From: an uncultured Litoreibacter sp.
Lineage (GTDB): Bacteria; Pseudomonadota; Alphaproteobacteria; Rhodobacterales; Rhodobacteraceae
Assembly (NCBI GenBank): GCA_947492995.1
Contig: CANLOU010000001.1
Coordinates: 248,001-312,000, forward strand
Length of the DNA: 64,000 nucleotides
Direction of reading: 5' to 3'
The notes beneath the pieces are model-generated. The model saw only the letters and a list, made by a program, of their open reading frames with translations. It had not been told where the DNA came from and searched no databases. Positions 45,428 through 54,040 of the stretch are shown here, piece by piece (position 1 is the stretch's first letter; each line of letters opens with the position of its first letter). Position numbers and translations under genes: made by a program.

Positions 45428-46024
45428 ATGGCAAAAGGCACTGGTGCACAAAAGCTTGAGATGCCGTCAGCGGAAAGCATCGCGGCGAGCGCTGCGGAAG
45501 TGGCGAAAGGTGGCCTGCCGCCCGTGGATCAGTGGAATCCGCCGTTTTGTGGCGATCTGGACATGCGAATTGCCCGGGACGGGACATGGTTTTATCTGGG
45601 CACCCCGATCGGACGGGCCGGATTGGTGAAGCTGTTTTCGTCGATTATTCGCCGCGACGGCGACGACTACTTTCTGGTCACCCCCGTCGAGAAGGTGGGA
45701 ATCACCGTTGAAGACGCGCCGTTTGTGGCGATTGATTTTGACGCGGTGGGGGATGGCGAGGCGCAGAAGCTGCGGTTCGAGACCCATGTAGGGGACCGGT
45801 TTGTTGCGGGGCCAGAGAACCCTATTCGTGTGGAGTATTCGGCGGATGGCGAGCCGTCGCCTTATGTTTTGGTGCGGCGCAACCTGGAGGCGCTGATTGA
45901 CCGCAAGAGTTTCTACCGGCTGGTCGATATTGGCGCACATGCGGAGCATGAGGGAGAAGATTGGTTCGGGGTTTGGTCGGGCGGGGCCTTTTTCCCGATC
46001 ATTCGCGGGGCCGATTTGCCATAA
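45428..46024 (+). CDS. DUF1285 family protein
   Basis: 198 residues, soluble. The DUF1285 pattern is present: PPVDQWNPPFCGDLDMRIARDGTWFY near residue 33, IGRAGLVKLFSSIIRRDGD and then DYFLVTPVEKVGI, followed by a second beta-rich half with SPYVLVRRNLEALIDR-K-S-F-Y-R-L-V. Function unknown. It is divergent from the MoxR operon and is followed by a palindrome and the VOC/WYL pair. Confidence 0.85.
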   Translation: MAKGTGAQKLEMPSAESIAASAAEVAKGGLPPVDQWNPPFCGDLDMRIARDGTWFYLGTPIGRAGLVKLFSSIIRRDGDDYFLVTPVEKVGITVEDAPFVAIDFDAVGDGEAQKLRFETHVGDRFVAGPENPIRVEYSADGEPSPYVLVRRNLEALIDRKSFYRLVDIGAHAEHEGEDWFGVWSGGAFFPIIRGADLP

Positions 46025-46031
46025 GCAAACA

Positions 46032-46055
46032 CTGCTGACAGTATGCTGTCAGCAG
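46032..46055. promoter_or_regulatory. palindromic operator candidate before the VOC/WYL pair
   Basis: CTGCTGACAG-TATG-CTGTCAGCAG, perfect ten-base arms around four bases, between the DUF1285 stop and the glyoxalase gene, without a T-run. Its form, CTGACAG-N4-CTGTCAG, suits a dimeric regulator; the WYL-type regulator encoded just downstream is the natural candidate. A terminator role for DUF1285 is the alternative. Confidence 0.5.
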
Positions 46056-46102
46056 GGGTGTGTCAGATAGCCTTCATCACCTTAGAAAAGATGGAGACGA
46101 CC

Positions 46103-46480
46103 ATGACCAACATTCCACAACACGCCGTCGTATGGGCCGAAATTCCGGTGTCCAACCTTGGGAACGCGATGAAGTTTTACGCGGCCGTTTTGCAGGCTGA
46201 CCTGAAAGTGGACGAGATGGGGCCGAACCCCGTGTCGATGCTGCCGGCGGCGGATTACGCGACCAGCATCGCGGGGCATTTGTATGAGGGCACGCCGTCA
46301 AAAGGTGGCGCCGGGCCAACAGTGCATCTGGCGATTTCCGGCAGCGTCGAGGACGCGCGGGACCGCGTGTTTGAAGCGGGCGGGACCTCTACCGGGGACA
46401 TCGTTGCCATGCCGTTTGGGCGGTTTGCCTATTGCATCGACCCTGATGGGAACTCCATCGGCCTGTTCGAGGCCGCATAA
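46103..46480 (+). CDS. VOC family (glyoxalase-like) protein
   Basis: 125 residues with the two beta-alpha-beta-beta-beta modules of the vicinal oxygen chelate fold: VVWAEIPVSNLGNAMKFYAAVL near residue 9, GPTVHLAISGSVEDARDRV near residue 68, and the C-terminal FGRFAYCIDPDGNSIGLFEAA with the usual metal-binding glutamate. The substrate is unknown. The ATG at 46103 has GGAGA upstream. The next gene, a WYL regulator, starts at the base following its stop codon. Confidence 0.88.
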   Translation: MTNIPQHAVVWAEIPVSNLGNAMKFYAAVLQADLKVDEMGPNPVSMLPAADYATSIAGHLYEGTPSKGGAGPTVHLAISGSVEDARDRVFEAGGTSTGDIVAMPFGRFAYCIDPDGNSIGLFEAA

Positions 46481-47200
46481 ATGCGCCGCGCCGACCGCCT
46501 GTTTCAGATTGTACAACATCTCAGGGGTGGTCGGCTGACCACGGCGAAGGACTTGGCGGAGCGGCTGGAAGTGTCGCCCCGCACCATCTACCGCGACGTG
46601 GCGGATTTGATGGCCAATGGCGTGCCCATAGATGGGGAGGCGGGCCTGGGCTACATGATGCGCGACGGCTATGACCTGCCGCCGCTGATGTTCACGCGGG
46701 CCGAGGTCACCGCCCTGGTGGCGGGCGCACGGTTGATCCGGGCCTGGGGCGGGGCCGCGATGGCGCTGGGCGCGGAGAACGCTTTGGACAAGATCGAGAC
46801 GATCCTGCCTGCAGACGCCTTGGAAAAGGCGCAGTCGGTGCATGTATATGCGATTGCGCCCGACGGTATGGACGATGTGCTGCGCGCGCGGCTGGACGCG
46901 ATGGAGGGGCATATCGCGGCCAGCGAACGGTTGAAACTGTCCTATCGCGACAAGTCAGGGGCCGCGACGCAGCGGGTCGTGCGGCCATTGGGCGTGTGGT
47001 TTTGGGGGCAGGTCTGGACGCTGGTGGCGTGGTGCGAGCTGCGCCGCGACTTTCGCATGTTCCGCGTGGACCGGGTGGAAGACATGCGCGTTGAAGGGGT
47101 TTTTGCGGCAGAATCAGGCAAGATGCTGAGCGATTTCCTGACCTGCGAGGCGGACAAGATACCCGATATAGAGCGCGAGGCCCCCCTCACAAAGCCGTGA
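46481..47200 (+). CDS. YafY-type HTH/WYL transcriptional regulator
   Basis: 239 residues. The N-terminus is a DeoR-like winged helix (MRRADRLFQIVQHLR, TAKDLAERLEVSPRTIYRDVADL), followed by a linker and a WYL domain (about residues 140-215: LKLSYRDKSGAATQRVVRP, then GVWFWGQVWTLVAWCELRRD-F-R-M-F-R-V-D-R; the W-Y-L position reads W-T-L). These regulators often sit beside a VOC gene and control it. TAA-ATG junction with the VOC gene. The ligand is unknown. Confidence 0.92.
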   Translation: MRRADRLFQIVQHLRGGRLTTAKDLAERLEVSPRTIYRDVADLMANGVPIDGEAGLGYMMRDGYDLPPLMFTRAEVTALVAGARLIRAWGGAAMALGAENALDKIETILPADALEKAQSVHVYAIAPDGMDDVLRARLDAMEGHIAASERLKLSYRDKSGAATQRVVRPLGVWFWGQVWTLVAWCELRRDFRMFRVDRVEDMRVEGVFAAESGKMLSDFLTCEADKIPDIEREAPLTKP

Positions 47201-47342
47201 CGGAGGTCTCAATAATTGACAATTCGGGCCTGAACGCCGCGTCATTCTGCGCTGACGCACAGCTGCCGTTCGCAGGTGGGCTGTTTGTTATCCGTTGTGG
47301 ATCGTAAATAGGAACCCACACTCACGGAAAGACGATTGACCC

Positions 47343-47609
47343 ATGCCCCGCACCCTTATCGCCCTGATCTTGTTCAGCGCCATCACCTCTGCAGTGATGT
47401 CGGCGATTGTGTGCGGGGTGATGACCTACAAGATGGCGGGGCTGAGCGCCGCCTTCATGCACACGTGGGCGGGCGGTTGGGTCACGGCCTGGCCCGTGGC
47501 GTTCGCGGTAATCCTGACTGCCGGGCCTGTAATCCGCAAATATGTTTACCGCGCGTGCAGATGCCCGCAGGCGACCATTACGCAATCCTCGCCGGTGGTG
47601 GACAACTGA
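47343..47609 (+). CDS. DUF2798 family membrane protein
   Basis: 88 residues with two membrane segments: LIALILFSAITSAVMSAIVC near residue 5 and a second around residues 43-65 (GGWVTAWPVAFAVILTAGPV), followed by a basic stretch R-K-Y-V-Y-R. This is the DUF2798 layout. Function unknown. The preceding 142-base gap holds its promoter. The 3'-end repeat (copy 5, reverse) lies downstream, between it and the convergent polA gene. Confidence 0.8.
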   Translation: MPRTLIALILFSAITSAVMSAIVCGVMTYKMAGLSAAFMHTWAGGWVTAWPVAFAVILTAGPVIRKYVYRACRCPQATITQSSPVVDN

Positions 47610-47664
47610 TCTGAGTGTCGCCCCTGCGGGTCGGCATGATGTTTGGTTTTCGCTGCGCTCAAAC

Positions 47665-47699
47665 GCGCCTCCGGCGGGAGTATTTTTGCCAAAACGAAG
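47665..47699 (-). repeat. 3'-end repeat, copy 5 (reverse orientation)
   Basis: GCGCCTCCGGCGGGAGTATT followed by TTTGCCAAAACGAAG. Its reverse complement, with AAAATACTCCCGCCGGAGGCGC, parallels copy 4 (AAAATATCCCGGGGGAGGCGC). CTCCGGCGGGAG is itself a five-base-pair hairpin followed by TATTTTT. It lies immediately past the polA stop and may help end transcription from both sides. Confidence 0.55.
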
Positions 47700-50483
47700 C
47701 TAGTGCGCCTCCGCCCAATTGGCCCCCTGCCCTGCGTCAACCACCAGCGGCACGTCGAATTTGACGGCTGGGTCGGAGGCGTTTTCCATCACGTCGCGGA
47801 CGACTTGAACCGTCTTGTCGACGCTGTCCTCGGGGACCTCGAAGATCAGCTCGTCATGGACCTGCAGCAGCATTTTGCAGGGCAGGTCCTTTATGGCGTC
47901 CGGCATGCGGATCATGGCGCGGCGGATCACGTCGGCGGCAGTGCCTTGGATTGGCGCGTTGATCGCCGCGCGTTTGGCGAAGCCCGCGCCGGGGCCTTTG
48001 GCGTTGATCTCGGGCGTGTTGATTTTGCGGCCAAACAGCGTTTGCACGTAGCCGTGTTCCTTGGCGAATGTCACGGTTTCTTCCATGTAATCCTTGATGC
48101 CCGGGAAGCGTTCGAAATAGCGGTCGATGAAGCCCTGCGCCTCGCTGCGCGGGATGCGCAGGTTGCGGGCAAGCCCGAAGCCAGAGATGCCGTAGATCAC
48201 CCCGAAATTGATGGCCTTTGCCTGACGGCGGACATCGGGGGTCATGTCTTCGAGCGGCACATCGAACATCTCGGACGCGGTCATGGCATGGATGTCATGC
48301 CCGTCCTTGAAGGCCTGTTTGAGCGCCGGAATGTCGGCGATATGGGCGAGGATTCTGAGTTCAATCTGGGAATAGTCGAGCGAGACCAGCACATTGCCGT
48401 CCTCCGCCACGAAGGCCTCGCGGATGCGGCGGCCTTCCTCGGACCGGACGGGGATGTTTTGCAGGTTGGGATCAGTTGAGGCCAGCCGCCCCGTATTGGC
48501 CCCGGCGATGGAATAGGAGGTGTGGACGCGGCCCGTATCGGCATTGATGTGGTTTTGCAGCGCGTCGGTATAGGTGGATTTCAACTTGGACAGCTGCCGC
48601 CAGTCCAGCACCCGGCCCGGCAATTCATGTTCCGTGGCGAGGTCTTCGAGGATGTCGACCCCCGTGGAATAGGCCCCGGTTTTACCCTTCTTGCCGCCGG
48701 GCAGTTCGAGCTTGTCGAACAGGATTTCACCCAGCTGCTTGGGGGAACCGACATTGAAGTCCTGCCCCGCCAGTTCGTGGATTTCGGCCTCAAGCCCCGC
48801 CATTTTCTGGGCGAAGGCGTTGGACATACGGCTGAGCGTGTCGCGGTCGACCTTGATGCCGTTCATCTCCATCTTGGCGAGGACCGGGATCAGCGGGCGT
48901 TCCAGCGTTTCATAGACCGTGGTAACCTGCTTGGTGTGCAGAAGCGGCTTGAAGGTCTTCCACAGACGCAGCGTGATGTCGGCGTCCTCTGCCGCGTAAG
49001 GCGTGGCGTCCTCGATAGGAACCATGTCGAAGGTGATCGCGGATTTGCCGGTGCCAAGCAGCTGTTTGATCGGGATGGGGGTGTGGCCGAGGTAGCGTTC
49101 ACTGAGCGCGTCCATGCCGTGATTGTGCAGGCCTGCATGCAGCGCGTAGCTGAGCAGCATCGTGTCGTCGATAGGGTTAATGCTGATGCCATACCGCGCG
49201 AAGATTTTCGCGTCGTATTTCATGTTTTGGCCGATTTTGATGATGCTATCGTCCTCCAGCATCGGCTTGAGCATATCGAGCGCGGCTTGCAGCGGCATTT
49301 GGCCTTCGGCCAGATCGGAGGAGCCGAACAGATCATCGCCGCCTTGCTTATGGGCCAGCGGGATGTAGCAGGCCTCCCCCTCTTCGACGCAGAGACAAAT
49401 GCCGACGAGGTCGACAACCATTTCGTTCAGGCCGGTGGTTTCTGTGTCTACTGCCACATAGCCGCGGGCATAGACCGCGTCGATCCATGTCTGCAACGTT
49501 TCGGCGTCTCGCACCGTGGTGTAGGTCGCGTCTTTGAGGTCCGGCATTTCGGGCGCGTCGGCGGCGGGGGCGGGCGCGTCTTCGATGACGGGGGCCTCAG
49601 CACCGAGCTTGTCAGCGATGCGTTTGGTCAGCGTGCGGAATTCCATTTCGGCAAGGAAGGCCAGCAGCTTTTCGGGGTCGGGGTCGCGGATTTCAAGGTC
49701 ATCAATGGTGAAGGTGATGGGCGTTTGCGTGTCGAGCGTCACCAGCTTCTTGGACAGCTCGATTTGTGCGCGGTGATTGATGAGCGTCTCGCGGCGTTTG
49801 GGCTGTTTGATCTCTTCCGCACGGTCGAGCAATTCTTCCAAGGTGCCGTATTCGTTGATGAGCAATGCGGCGGTCTTGATGCCGATGCCGGGCGCGCCGG
49901 GGACGTTGTCGACGCTGTCGCCTGCCAAGGCCTGCACGTCGATGACGCGGTCGGGGCCGACGCCGAACTTGGCCTCCACACCCTCGGCGTCGATCTGGTT
50001 GTTCTTCATGGCGTCGAACATTTCGACCCCGCCGCCGACCAGCTGCATCAGGTCCTTGTCGGAGCTGATAATGGTGCAGCGGCCACCGGCCTCGCGCGCT
50101 TGCACGGCGAGGGTCGCGATGATGTCGTCGGCCTCAAAGCCTTCCATCTCCTCGCAGGCGATGTTGAAGGCGTGGGTGGCGGCGCGGGTCAGCGGGATTT
50201 GCGGGCGCAGGTCCTCGGGCATGGCCTCCCGATTGGCCTTGTATTGGTCGTACATGTCGTTGCGGAATGTGTGGCTGCCCTTGTCGAAAATCACCGCGAT
50301 ATGGGTGACGTCGCTGCCAAGATTGCCCTCCACATAACGCTGCAACATGTTGCAAAAGCCCGAGACCGCGCCGATGGGCAGGCCGTCGGATTTGCGCGTC
50401 AACGGCGGCAGCGCGTGGTAGGCGCGGAAGATGAAGGCAGAGCCGTCGATGAGGTGAAGGTGATGGCCCTTGCCGAAGGCCAC
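47700..50483 (-). CDS. polA: DNA polymerase I
   Basis: 927 residues, three full domains. The 5'-3' exonuclease (residues 1-290) opens LIDGSAFIFRAYHALPPLTR. The 3'-5' proofreading domain is intact: ExoI D-T-E in YVAVDTETTGLNEMVVDLVG near residue 345, NMKYDAKIF, and ExoIII YAAEDADITLRLW. The polymerase has motif A LDYSQIELRILAHIADIP near residue 695, motif B RRQAKAINFGVIYGISGFGL near residue 745 and motif C LLQVHDELIFEVPE near residue 875. The start is GTG at 50483, touching the TAA of the zinc-finger gene, so translation is probably coupled. Confidence 0.98.
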   Translation of the reverse strand: MAFGKGHHLHLIDGSAFIFRAYHALPPLTRKSDGLPIGAVSGFCNMLQRYVEGNLGSDVTHIAVIFDKGSHTFRNDMYDQYKANREAMPEDLRPQIPLTRAATHAFNIACEEMEGFEADDIIATLAVQAREAGGRCTIISSDKDLMQLVGGGVEMFDAMKNNQIDAEGVEAKFGVGPDRVIDVQALAGDSVDNVPGAPGIGIKTAALLINEYGTLEELLDRAEEIKQPKRRETLINHRAQIELSKKLVTLDTQTPITFTIDDLEIRDPDPEKLLAFLAEMEFRTLTKRIADKLGAEAPVIEDAPAPAADAPEMPDLKDATYTTVRDAETLQTWIDAVYARGYVAVDTETTGLNEMVVDLVGICLCVEEGEACYIPLAHKQGGDDLFGSSDLAEGQMPLQAALDMLKPMLEDDSIIKIGQNMKYDAKIFARYGISINPIDDTMLLSYALHAGLHNHGMDALSERYLGHTPIPIKQLLGTGKSAITFDMVPIEDATPYAAEDADITLRLWKTFKPLLHTKQVTTVYETLERPLIPVLAKMEMNGIKVDRDTLSRMSNAFAQKMAGLEAEIHELAGQDFNVGSPKQLGEILFDKLELPGGKKGKTGAYSTGVDILEDLATEHELPGRVLDWRQLSKLKSTYTDALQNHINADTGRVHTSYSIAGANTGRLASTDPNLQNIPVRSEEGRRIREAFVAEDGNVLVSLDYSQIELRILAHIADIPALKQAFKDGHDIHAMTASEMFDVPLEDMTPDVRRQAKAINFGVIYGISGFGLARNLRIPRSEAQGFIDRYFERFPGIKDYMEETVTFAKEHGYVQTLFGRKINTPEINAKGPGAGFAKRAAINAPIQGTAADVIRRAMIRMPDAIKDLPCKMLLQVHDELIFEVPEDSVDKTVQVVRDVMENASDPAVKFDVPLVVDAGQGANWAEAH

Positions 50484-50663
50484 TTAGACCTTCCCTTCGA
50501 AGTCGCGGTGAATGATCTTCTTGTCACAATAGGGGCATTCCACGAAGCCATCGGCTTCGGCGATCTGAAGCCAAACGCGGGGATGCCCCAAAGCGCCGTC
50601 ACCGCCATCGCAAGCGATGCGGTAGGCGTCTACAATTTCTGTTTCAGGTGCTTGCGTGGCCAT
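50484..50663 (-). CDS. small zinc-finger protein (zf-CHCC type)
   Basis: 59 residues. The C-terminal half has WLQIAEADGFVECPYCDKKIIH, giving the C-x2-C-x-n-H pattern, with an additional Cys in RIACDGGDGALGHPRVWLQI and a conserved G-H-P-R-V; this matches the zf-CHCC family related to the NDUFS6 subunit of complex I. The ATG at 50663 is the conserved start. It is directly followed by polA. In alphaproteobacteria the family is common next to polA or alone; it may play a complex I assembly role. Confidence 0.85.
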   Translation of the reverse strand: MATQAPETEIVDAYRIACDGGDGALGHPRVWLQIAEADGFVECPYCDKKIIHRDFEGKV

Positions 50664-50779
50664 GTCGGTGATCCCTTGAAAATGTCGGCTGCATGATACC
50701 TGAGCCACGCCTGCCCACAAGAGGGCTCAGGCCTGCAAATGTCTCCAAAATCGAGCGCCGCGTTAGCGGCTCAATGAGG

Positions 50780-51151
50780 TCAGCTTTCCTTCGCCAACAT
50801 CCGCCCAAGTGGCCGCCCACCCAGGATATGTACATGCAGGTGAGGCACCTCCTGAACACCATTTGTCCCGGCATTCGAGATGGCGCGGAAGCCATCTGCG
50901 CTGACGCCTTCCAGCTTACAGACCTCGCCAATGGCCCGCATGAAACCTGCAATTTCAACATCAGACGCGTCTTGCGTGAAGTGGTCCAACGACACGTAAG
51001 GGCCTTTGGGGATGACCAAAACATGGGTGGGCGCCTGGGGATAGAGGTCACGAAAGGCCAGCGCGTGCTCGCTTTCATAGACGGTGTTGTTTGGGATCTC
51101 GCCGCGCAGGATTTTGGCAAAGATGTTCTGGTCATCATACTGAAAAGACAT
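50780..51151 (-). CDS. HIT family hydrolase (HinT type)
   Basis: 123 residues: NIFAKILRGEIPNNTVYESEHALAF at the N-terminus, THVLVIPKGPYVSLDH, and the catalytic histidine triad VPHLHVHILGGRPLG near residue 103. HinT proteins cleave nucleoside phosphoramidates and AMP-lysine. Full length. Followed by a possible weak terminator (GCCGC-GTTA-GCGGC near 50757-50770). The next gene upstream on the same strand is the large GT14-like glycosyltransferase. Confidence 0.95.
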   Translation of the reverse strand: MSFQYDDQNIFAKILRGEIPNNTVYESEHALAFRDLYPQAPTHVLVIPKGPYVSLDHFTQDASDVEIAGFMRAIGEVCKLEGVSADGFRAISNAGTNGVQEVPHLHVHILGGRPLGRMLAKES

Positions 51152-51160
51152 AGGAATTCC

Positions 51161-52738
51161 TTAATCCACGTAGAGGTAGTCAATGCTCAGGATATCGGCG
51201 GCGTGGTCGGGGGCAATCTCTAAGAAAGCGGTTAACGCCGCGACGTTGGTATCACGATCTTCATATTCGCTAATTTTGTAATAATTCGGAAATTCCGCGT
51301 CCCTGATCTGGTCCGATTCAAAAACAAAGTTGTGCCGGACCGTCGGCAGCAACCGGTCGATCGTGTCTTTTGGCGTCATTTCGCCGGCCAGCCCCACGCG
51401 TTTGGCGTGACCCAGCAGGTAGTCATCGCCAAACTTGCATTCGACTTCCAGCAATTTGGTGCTGGAGCTGTCGGCGAAGAGATCCTGCAACAGCTCCAAG
51501 TTGGACGGGTCCAGACAGATGACCATGCGGTTGGTCTCGTAATGGTCGTAGAGCAGCCGCATCAGCGCGCGGCGGTGCCGGGTGCGCTTGTCCAGGGTTG
51601 ATTCAATGCCACCAAGGTCGGGCATGTTGGTGCCGCCCTCGTCGAACAGGTATTCGGTGCCGCGCAGATCGGTTTTCTCCATGATCCGATGCAGCAAACG
51701 CTTGGCCACGTGCCATTTTTTGCAAGCGATAACAAGAAGTTCCCTGTCACGTCCCAGTGACGCTTGGCGTTCCCAGAAACGCGGCGCGAAGCGGCGGCCG
51801 ATGCGCCCCCTGCCCGAGAGAAACTTGAACAGCGTGCGCCCCTCGTTGGAGGTTTGGAAATCCATCCGCTCAGAGGCGTAAAGGTCGCCAAGGCGTTCCT
51901 TAAGCTGCTTGGCATCGGGCGAGACCTTGCGGGCAAACAGGAAATCCTGGCTCAAAAGCAGGTCGTAATGGTCGTTATAAAACGTCACCGGCATGCCGTA
52001 ATCGGTGAACATCAGGAAGGTCAGGGTTCGGGTTTCGATCTCGTCGCTGGGCACAAGGTGGCGCACCAGCGTCTGGAAGAACGTCTCGTCGGGGATCCAT
52101 GTCGTGCGGAAAAACCGCATCACATCCTTGCGGGACTTGATGAAATCAAGGACCCATTCGACCGTCCGACGCCGCAGACACCACCATTGCGAGCCGATCA
52201 TCATTTGCAGATCGGCGGGAATGTCACGTTTCAGCCCAAGCCGCTTCTGCAGCTCATATGAGGCGTAGAACAGCTTCTTGCGGGCGCGTTCGTTGAACCA
52301 GTGACGGTAGATCAGCCGGTCTTCCTTCATCCCCGTTTTGATCCAATCCGACGCGAAATAGTCAAAGCTCTCAACGTAATCGTAATCATTGTTATCAAGA
52401 AATTCATGGGCGTAGTCGGCGGACTTGATCGCCATGCAATCCCCTGAAAGCATGTAGAAATGTGTGGCTCTGGGGAATTCGTCCACCGCCGCCTGCATGG
52501 CGTAGATCGTGGCCTCGACCAGCGACCACTCGCCCCAGCCGCATTTGATGCGCTTCTTTGCAAAGGTGACATTGGGATTGTCGCCCAGCGCATCTTTTAT
52601 CTGTTTAAAAGCAAGGGGATCGGCGGAGGCGTCGAAATGAATCGACATGCAATCGCCGACTGCGGTCAGGCGTTCGGCCTGGTCGATGATGGCTTTGGGG
52701 TCTTTGTGACACAGCAGGATGAATGCGATTTTTGCCAT
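51161..52738 (-). CDS. core-2/I-branching-type glycosyltransferase with DUF5927-like C-terminus
   Basis: 525 residues. The N-terminal half is a GT14-type domain: AFILLCHKDPKAIIDQAERL, CMSIHFDASAD, VTFAKKRIKCGWGEWSLVEATIYAM, then THFYMLSGDCMAIKS near residue 92 and MMIGSQWWCLRRRTVEWVLDF near residue 180; T-W-I-P-D-E-T-F-F-Q-T follows. The C-terminal half (from about 310) has LLVIACKKWHVAKRLLHRI and LYDHYETNRMVICLDPSN, resembling a sulfotransferase-like or P-loop accessory domain. It probably extends a branched surface sugar. It is divergent from a sulfotransferase gene. Confidence 0.78.
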   Translation of the reverse strand: MAKIAFILLCHKDPKAIIDQAERLTAVGDCMSIHFDASADPLAFKQIKDALGDNPNVTFAKKRIKCGWGEWSLVEATIYAMQAAVDEFPRATHFYMLSGDCMAIKSADYAHEFLDNNDYDYVESFDYFASDWIKTGMKEDRLIYRHWFNERARKKLFYASYELQKRLGLKRDIPADLQMMIGSQWWCLRRRTVEWVLDFIKSRKDVMRFFRTTWIPDETFFQTLVRHLVPSDEIETRTLTFLMFTDYGMPVTFYNDHYDLLLSQDFLFARKVSPDAKQLKERLGDLYASERMDFQTSNEGRTLFKFLSGRGRIGRRFAPRFWERQASLGRDRELLVIACKKWHVAKRLLHRIMEKTDLRGTEYLFDEGGTNMPDLGGIESTLDKRTRHRRALMRLLYDHYETNRMVICLDPSNLELLQDLFADSSSTKLLEVECKFGDDYLLGHAKRVGLAGEMTPKDTIDRLLPTVRHNFVFESDQIRDAEFPNYYKISEYEDRDTNVAALTAFLEIAPDHAADILSIDYLYVD

Positions 52739-52894
52739 CTAGAAAAGGAAGCCGTTCCTGCAGTAACACTCTATTTAGGTTTACCTACATAACCTTAGTC
52801 ACTGTTGAATAAACAGAGGTTGTTTGGTTATGTGACGAGAATTGTGGCCAAAACGTAAACAATAAGCCACCTGTTGAGAAGAGAGTACGCGCGA

Positions 52895-53713
52895 ATGGGT
52901 TTCCCCGGAACTTGGATGACCGAGAGTGAGAGCATGGTTTACCGTGTTGTCCCAAAATGCGCCTGCTCGTCGATCGGGCAGATCATGTACTATTCTGACC
53001 ACGGCGAATTCTTCGATGGCGACGTGCATGACGCCAAGGAAAAGCTGCATAAATGGGCGCTGGAAGACAGCCAGCCAAAGATCGAAAAGAACGTAAAAAG
53101 CCATAAAAGCTATGCGTTTACCTGTGTGCGCAACCCCTATGGGCGCATCTTGTCGTCGTTCTTTGACAAGATTTGCGGCATTCAGCGCAACGGCAAACGG
53201 TACCGCGGCAATCTTGTGCCGCTTCTGGTGCAGAAATACGGGATCGAGGTCGGCAGCCCCGAGGACGGCTTTGAATTTGACCAAATTCAAAGCTTCCGCC
53301 GCTTCTTGCTGTTTGCGCGCGACACCATCCGGTTCAAACGCCCGATGGACCCCGATATTCACTGGTCGGCCATGTCCGGCCACATCTCGACCTTCATCGT
53401 GAATGGCGGCAAATACGACAACATCTTCTTCACCGAAAAATTCAATGACGGCATGGACTCGGTCCTGCAAGCCGTTGAAACGCCAGTGAAAGTTGACATC
53501 AATAAAGTGCCGCGCTTCAACGAGAGCGAAGGCCACGGGCCCAAGCGGGCGCACCCGATCGAGGACTATTTCGACGACCTGTCGATGCATCTGGTCTATG
53601 AAATCTACAAGCGAGATTTCCACCTGTTCCAATATGATTTCGAAAATCCGGGCAATAAAATGCCAATCGGGGAGATTGATCTGGACGAGGTCCACGCCAA
53701 ATTGGGCGATTGA
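52895..53713 (+). CDS. sulfotransferase family 2 protein
   Basis: About 272 residues. VYRVVPKCACSSIGQIMYYS near residue 15 is the 5'-PSB loop binding PAPS (P-K-x-A-x-S-S form), and SYAFTCVRNPYGRILSSFFDK near residue 70 is the 3'-PB region (R-N-P-x-x-R-x-x-S). The rest is helical with conserved D-I-H-W and F-F-T-E-K-F. It moves sulfate from PAPS to a carbohydrate, the logical partner of the divergent glycosyltransferase. The ATG at 52895 is preferred over a TTG at 52874. A hairpin follows its stop. Confidence 0.82.
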   Translation: MGFPGTWMTESESMVYRVVPKCACSSIGQIMYYSDHGEFFDGDVHDAKEKLHKWALEDSQPKIEKNVKSHKSYAFTCVRNPYGRILSSFFDKICGIQRNGKRYRGNLVPLLVQKYGIEVGSPEDGFEFDQIQSFRRFLLFARDTIRFKRPMDPDIHWSAMSGHISTFIVNGGKYDNIFFTEKFNDGMDSVLQAVETPVKVDINKVPRFNESEGHGPKRAHPIEDYFDDLSMHLVYEIYKRDFHLFQYDFENPGNKMPIGEIDLDEVHAKLGD

Positions 53714-53719
53714 AACCGG

Positions 53720-53742
53720 CAGGCGGGGTGCAACCCCGCCTG
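53720..53742 (+). terminator. hairpin after the sulfotransferase gene
   Basis: CAGGCGGGGT, loop GCA, ACCCCGCCTG: ten base pairs, starting seven bases after the stop. No T-run follows, so termination is probable but not typical. Confidence 0.6.
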
Positions 53743-53747
53743 ACGTA

Positions 53748-53768
53748 TGAATTTTAGACTAAAATTCA
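53748..53768. repeat. single palindrome H, 21 bases
   Basis: TGAATTTTAG-A-CTAAAATTCA: ten-base arms around one base, six bases past the sulfotransferase hairpin. Size and placement after a terminator match the array units, but it is A/T-rich and stands alone. Confidence 0.7.
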
Positions 53769-53862
53769 GGGTGTTGCGCCGAACGGTGGTCGGGGGCCTG
53801 TTAGGCTTTGGGTCATCTTTACCTGCGGTTCTCCTTTGAGCGCTAGAGAGCGGCCCCTGCTC

Positions 53863-53951
53863 TTTTGTACGGAGTTTTGTACAAATTGGGGACAAATTCC
53901 GAAGCCTCAAACCCAGTTTGTACAAAACAGGAATGCGCCGTTTGGCGCATT
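53863..53951. repeat. TTTTGTAC cluster and hairpin in a 350-base gap
   Basis: TTTTGTAC occurs at 53863-53870 and 53875-53882; GTTTTGTACAAA (53874-53885) has a perfect inverted partner TTTGTACAAAAC at 53917-53928, and ACAAATT is repeated at 53881 and 53892. Next comes AATGCGCC-GTTT-GGCGCATT at 53932-53951. No gene is recognised in 53714-54064. The cluster looks like a protein-binding region or a remnant. Confidence 0.45.
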
Positions 53952-54014
53952 GCAGGGCGCATTGGTGCGTCCCGGCACGTAAATTCCGGCCAATGACACC
54001 ATTAACGCAAACGA

Positions 54015-54040
54015 CATAGTTCGGCCTAAGCCGAACTATG
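54015..54040. repeat. palindrome G, 26 bases
   Basis: CATAGTTCGGC-CTAA-GCCGAACTATG, eleven-base arms, 24 bases beyond the rpiB stop. It may act as the rpiB terminator, but no T-run follows; in size it also resembles the array units. Confidence 0.6.

Noticed and set aside
48522-50696. A 724-codon open frame antisense to polA
   Set aside because: Same cause; polA motifs A, B, C and the exonuclease sites are all in order on the other strand.
53917-53928. TTTGTACAAA resembling the core of the lambda attB site
   Set aside because: The core is short and A/T-rich; no integrase gene or second att site is present, and the motif is explained by the local inverted repeat.
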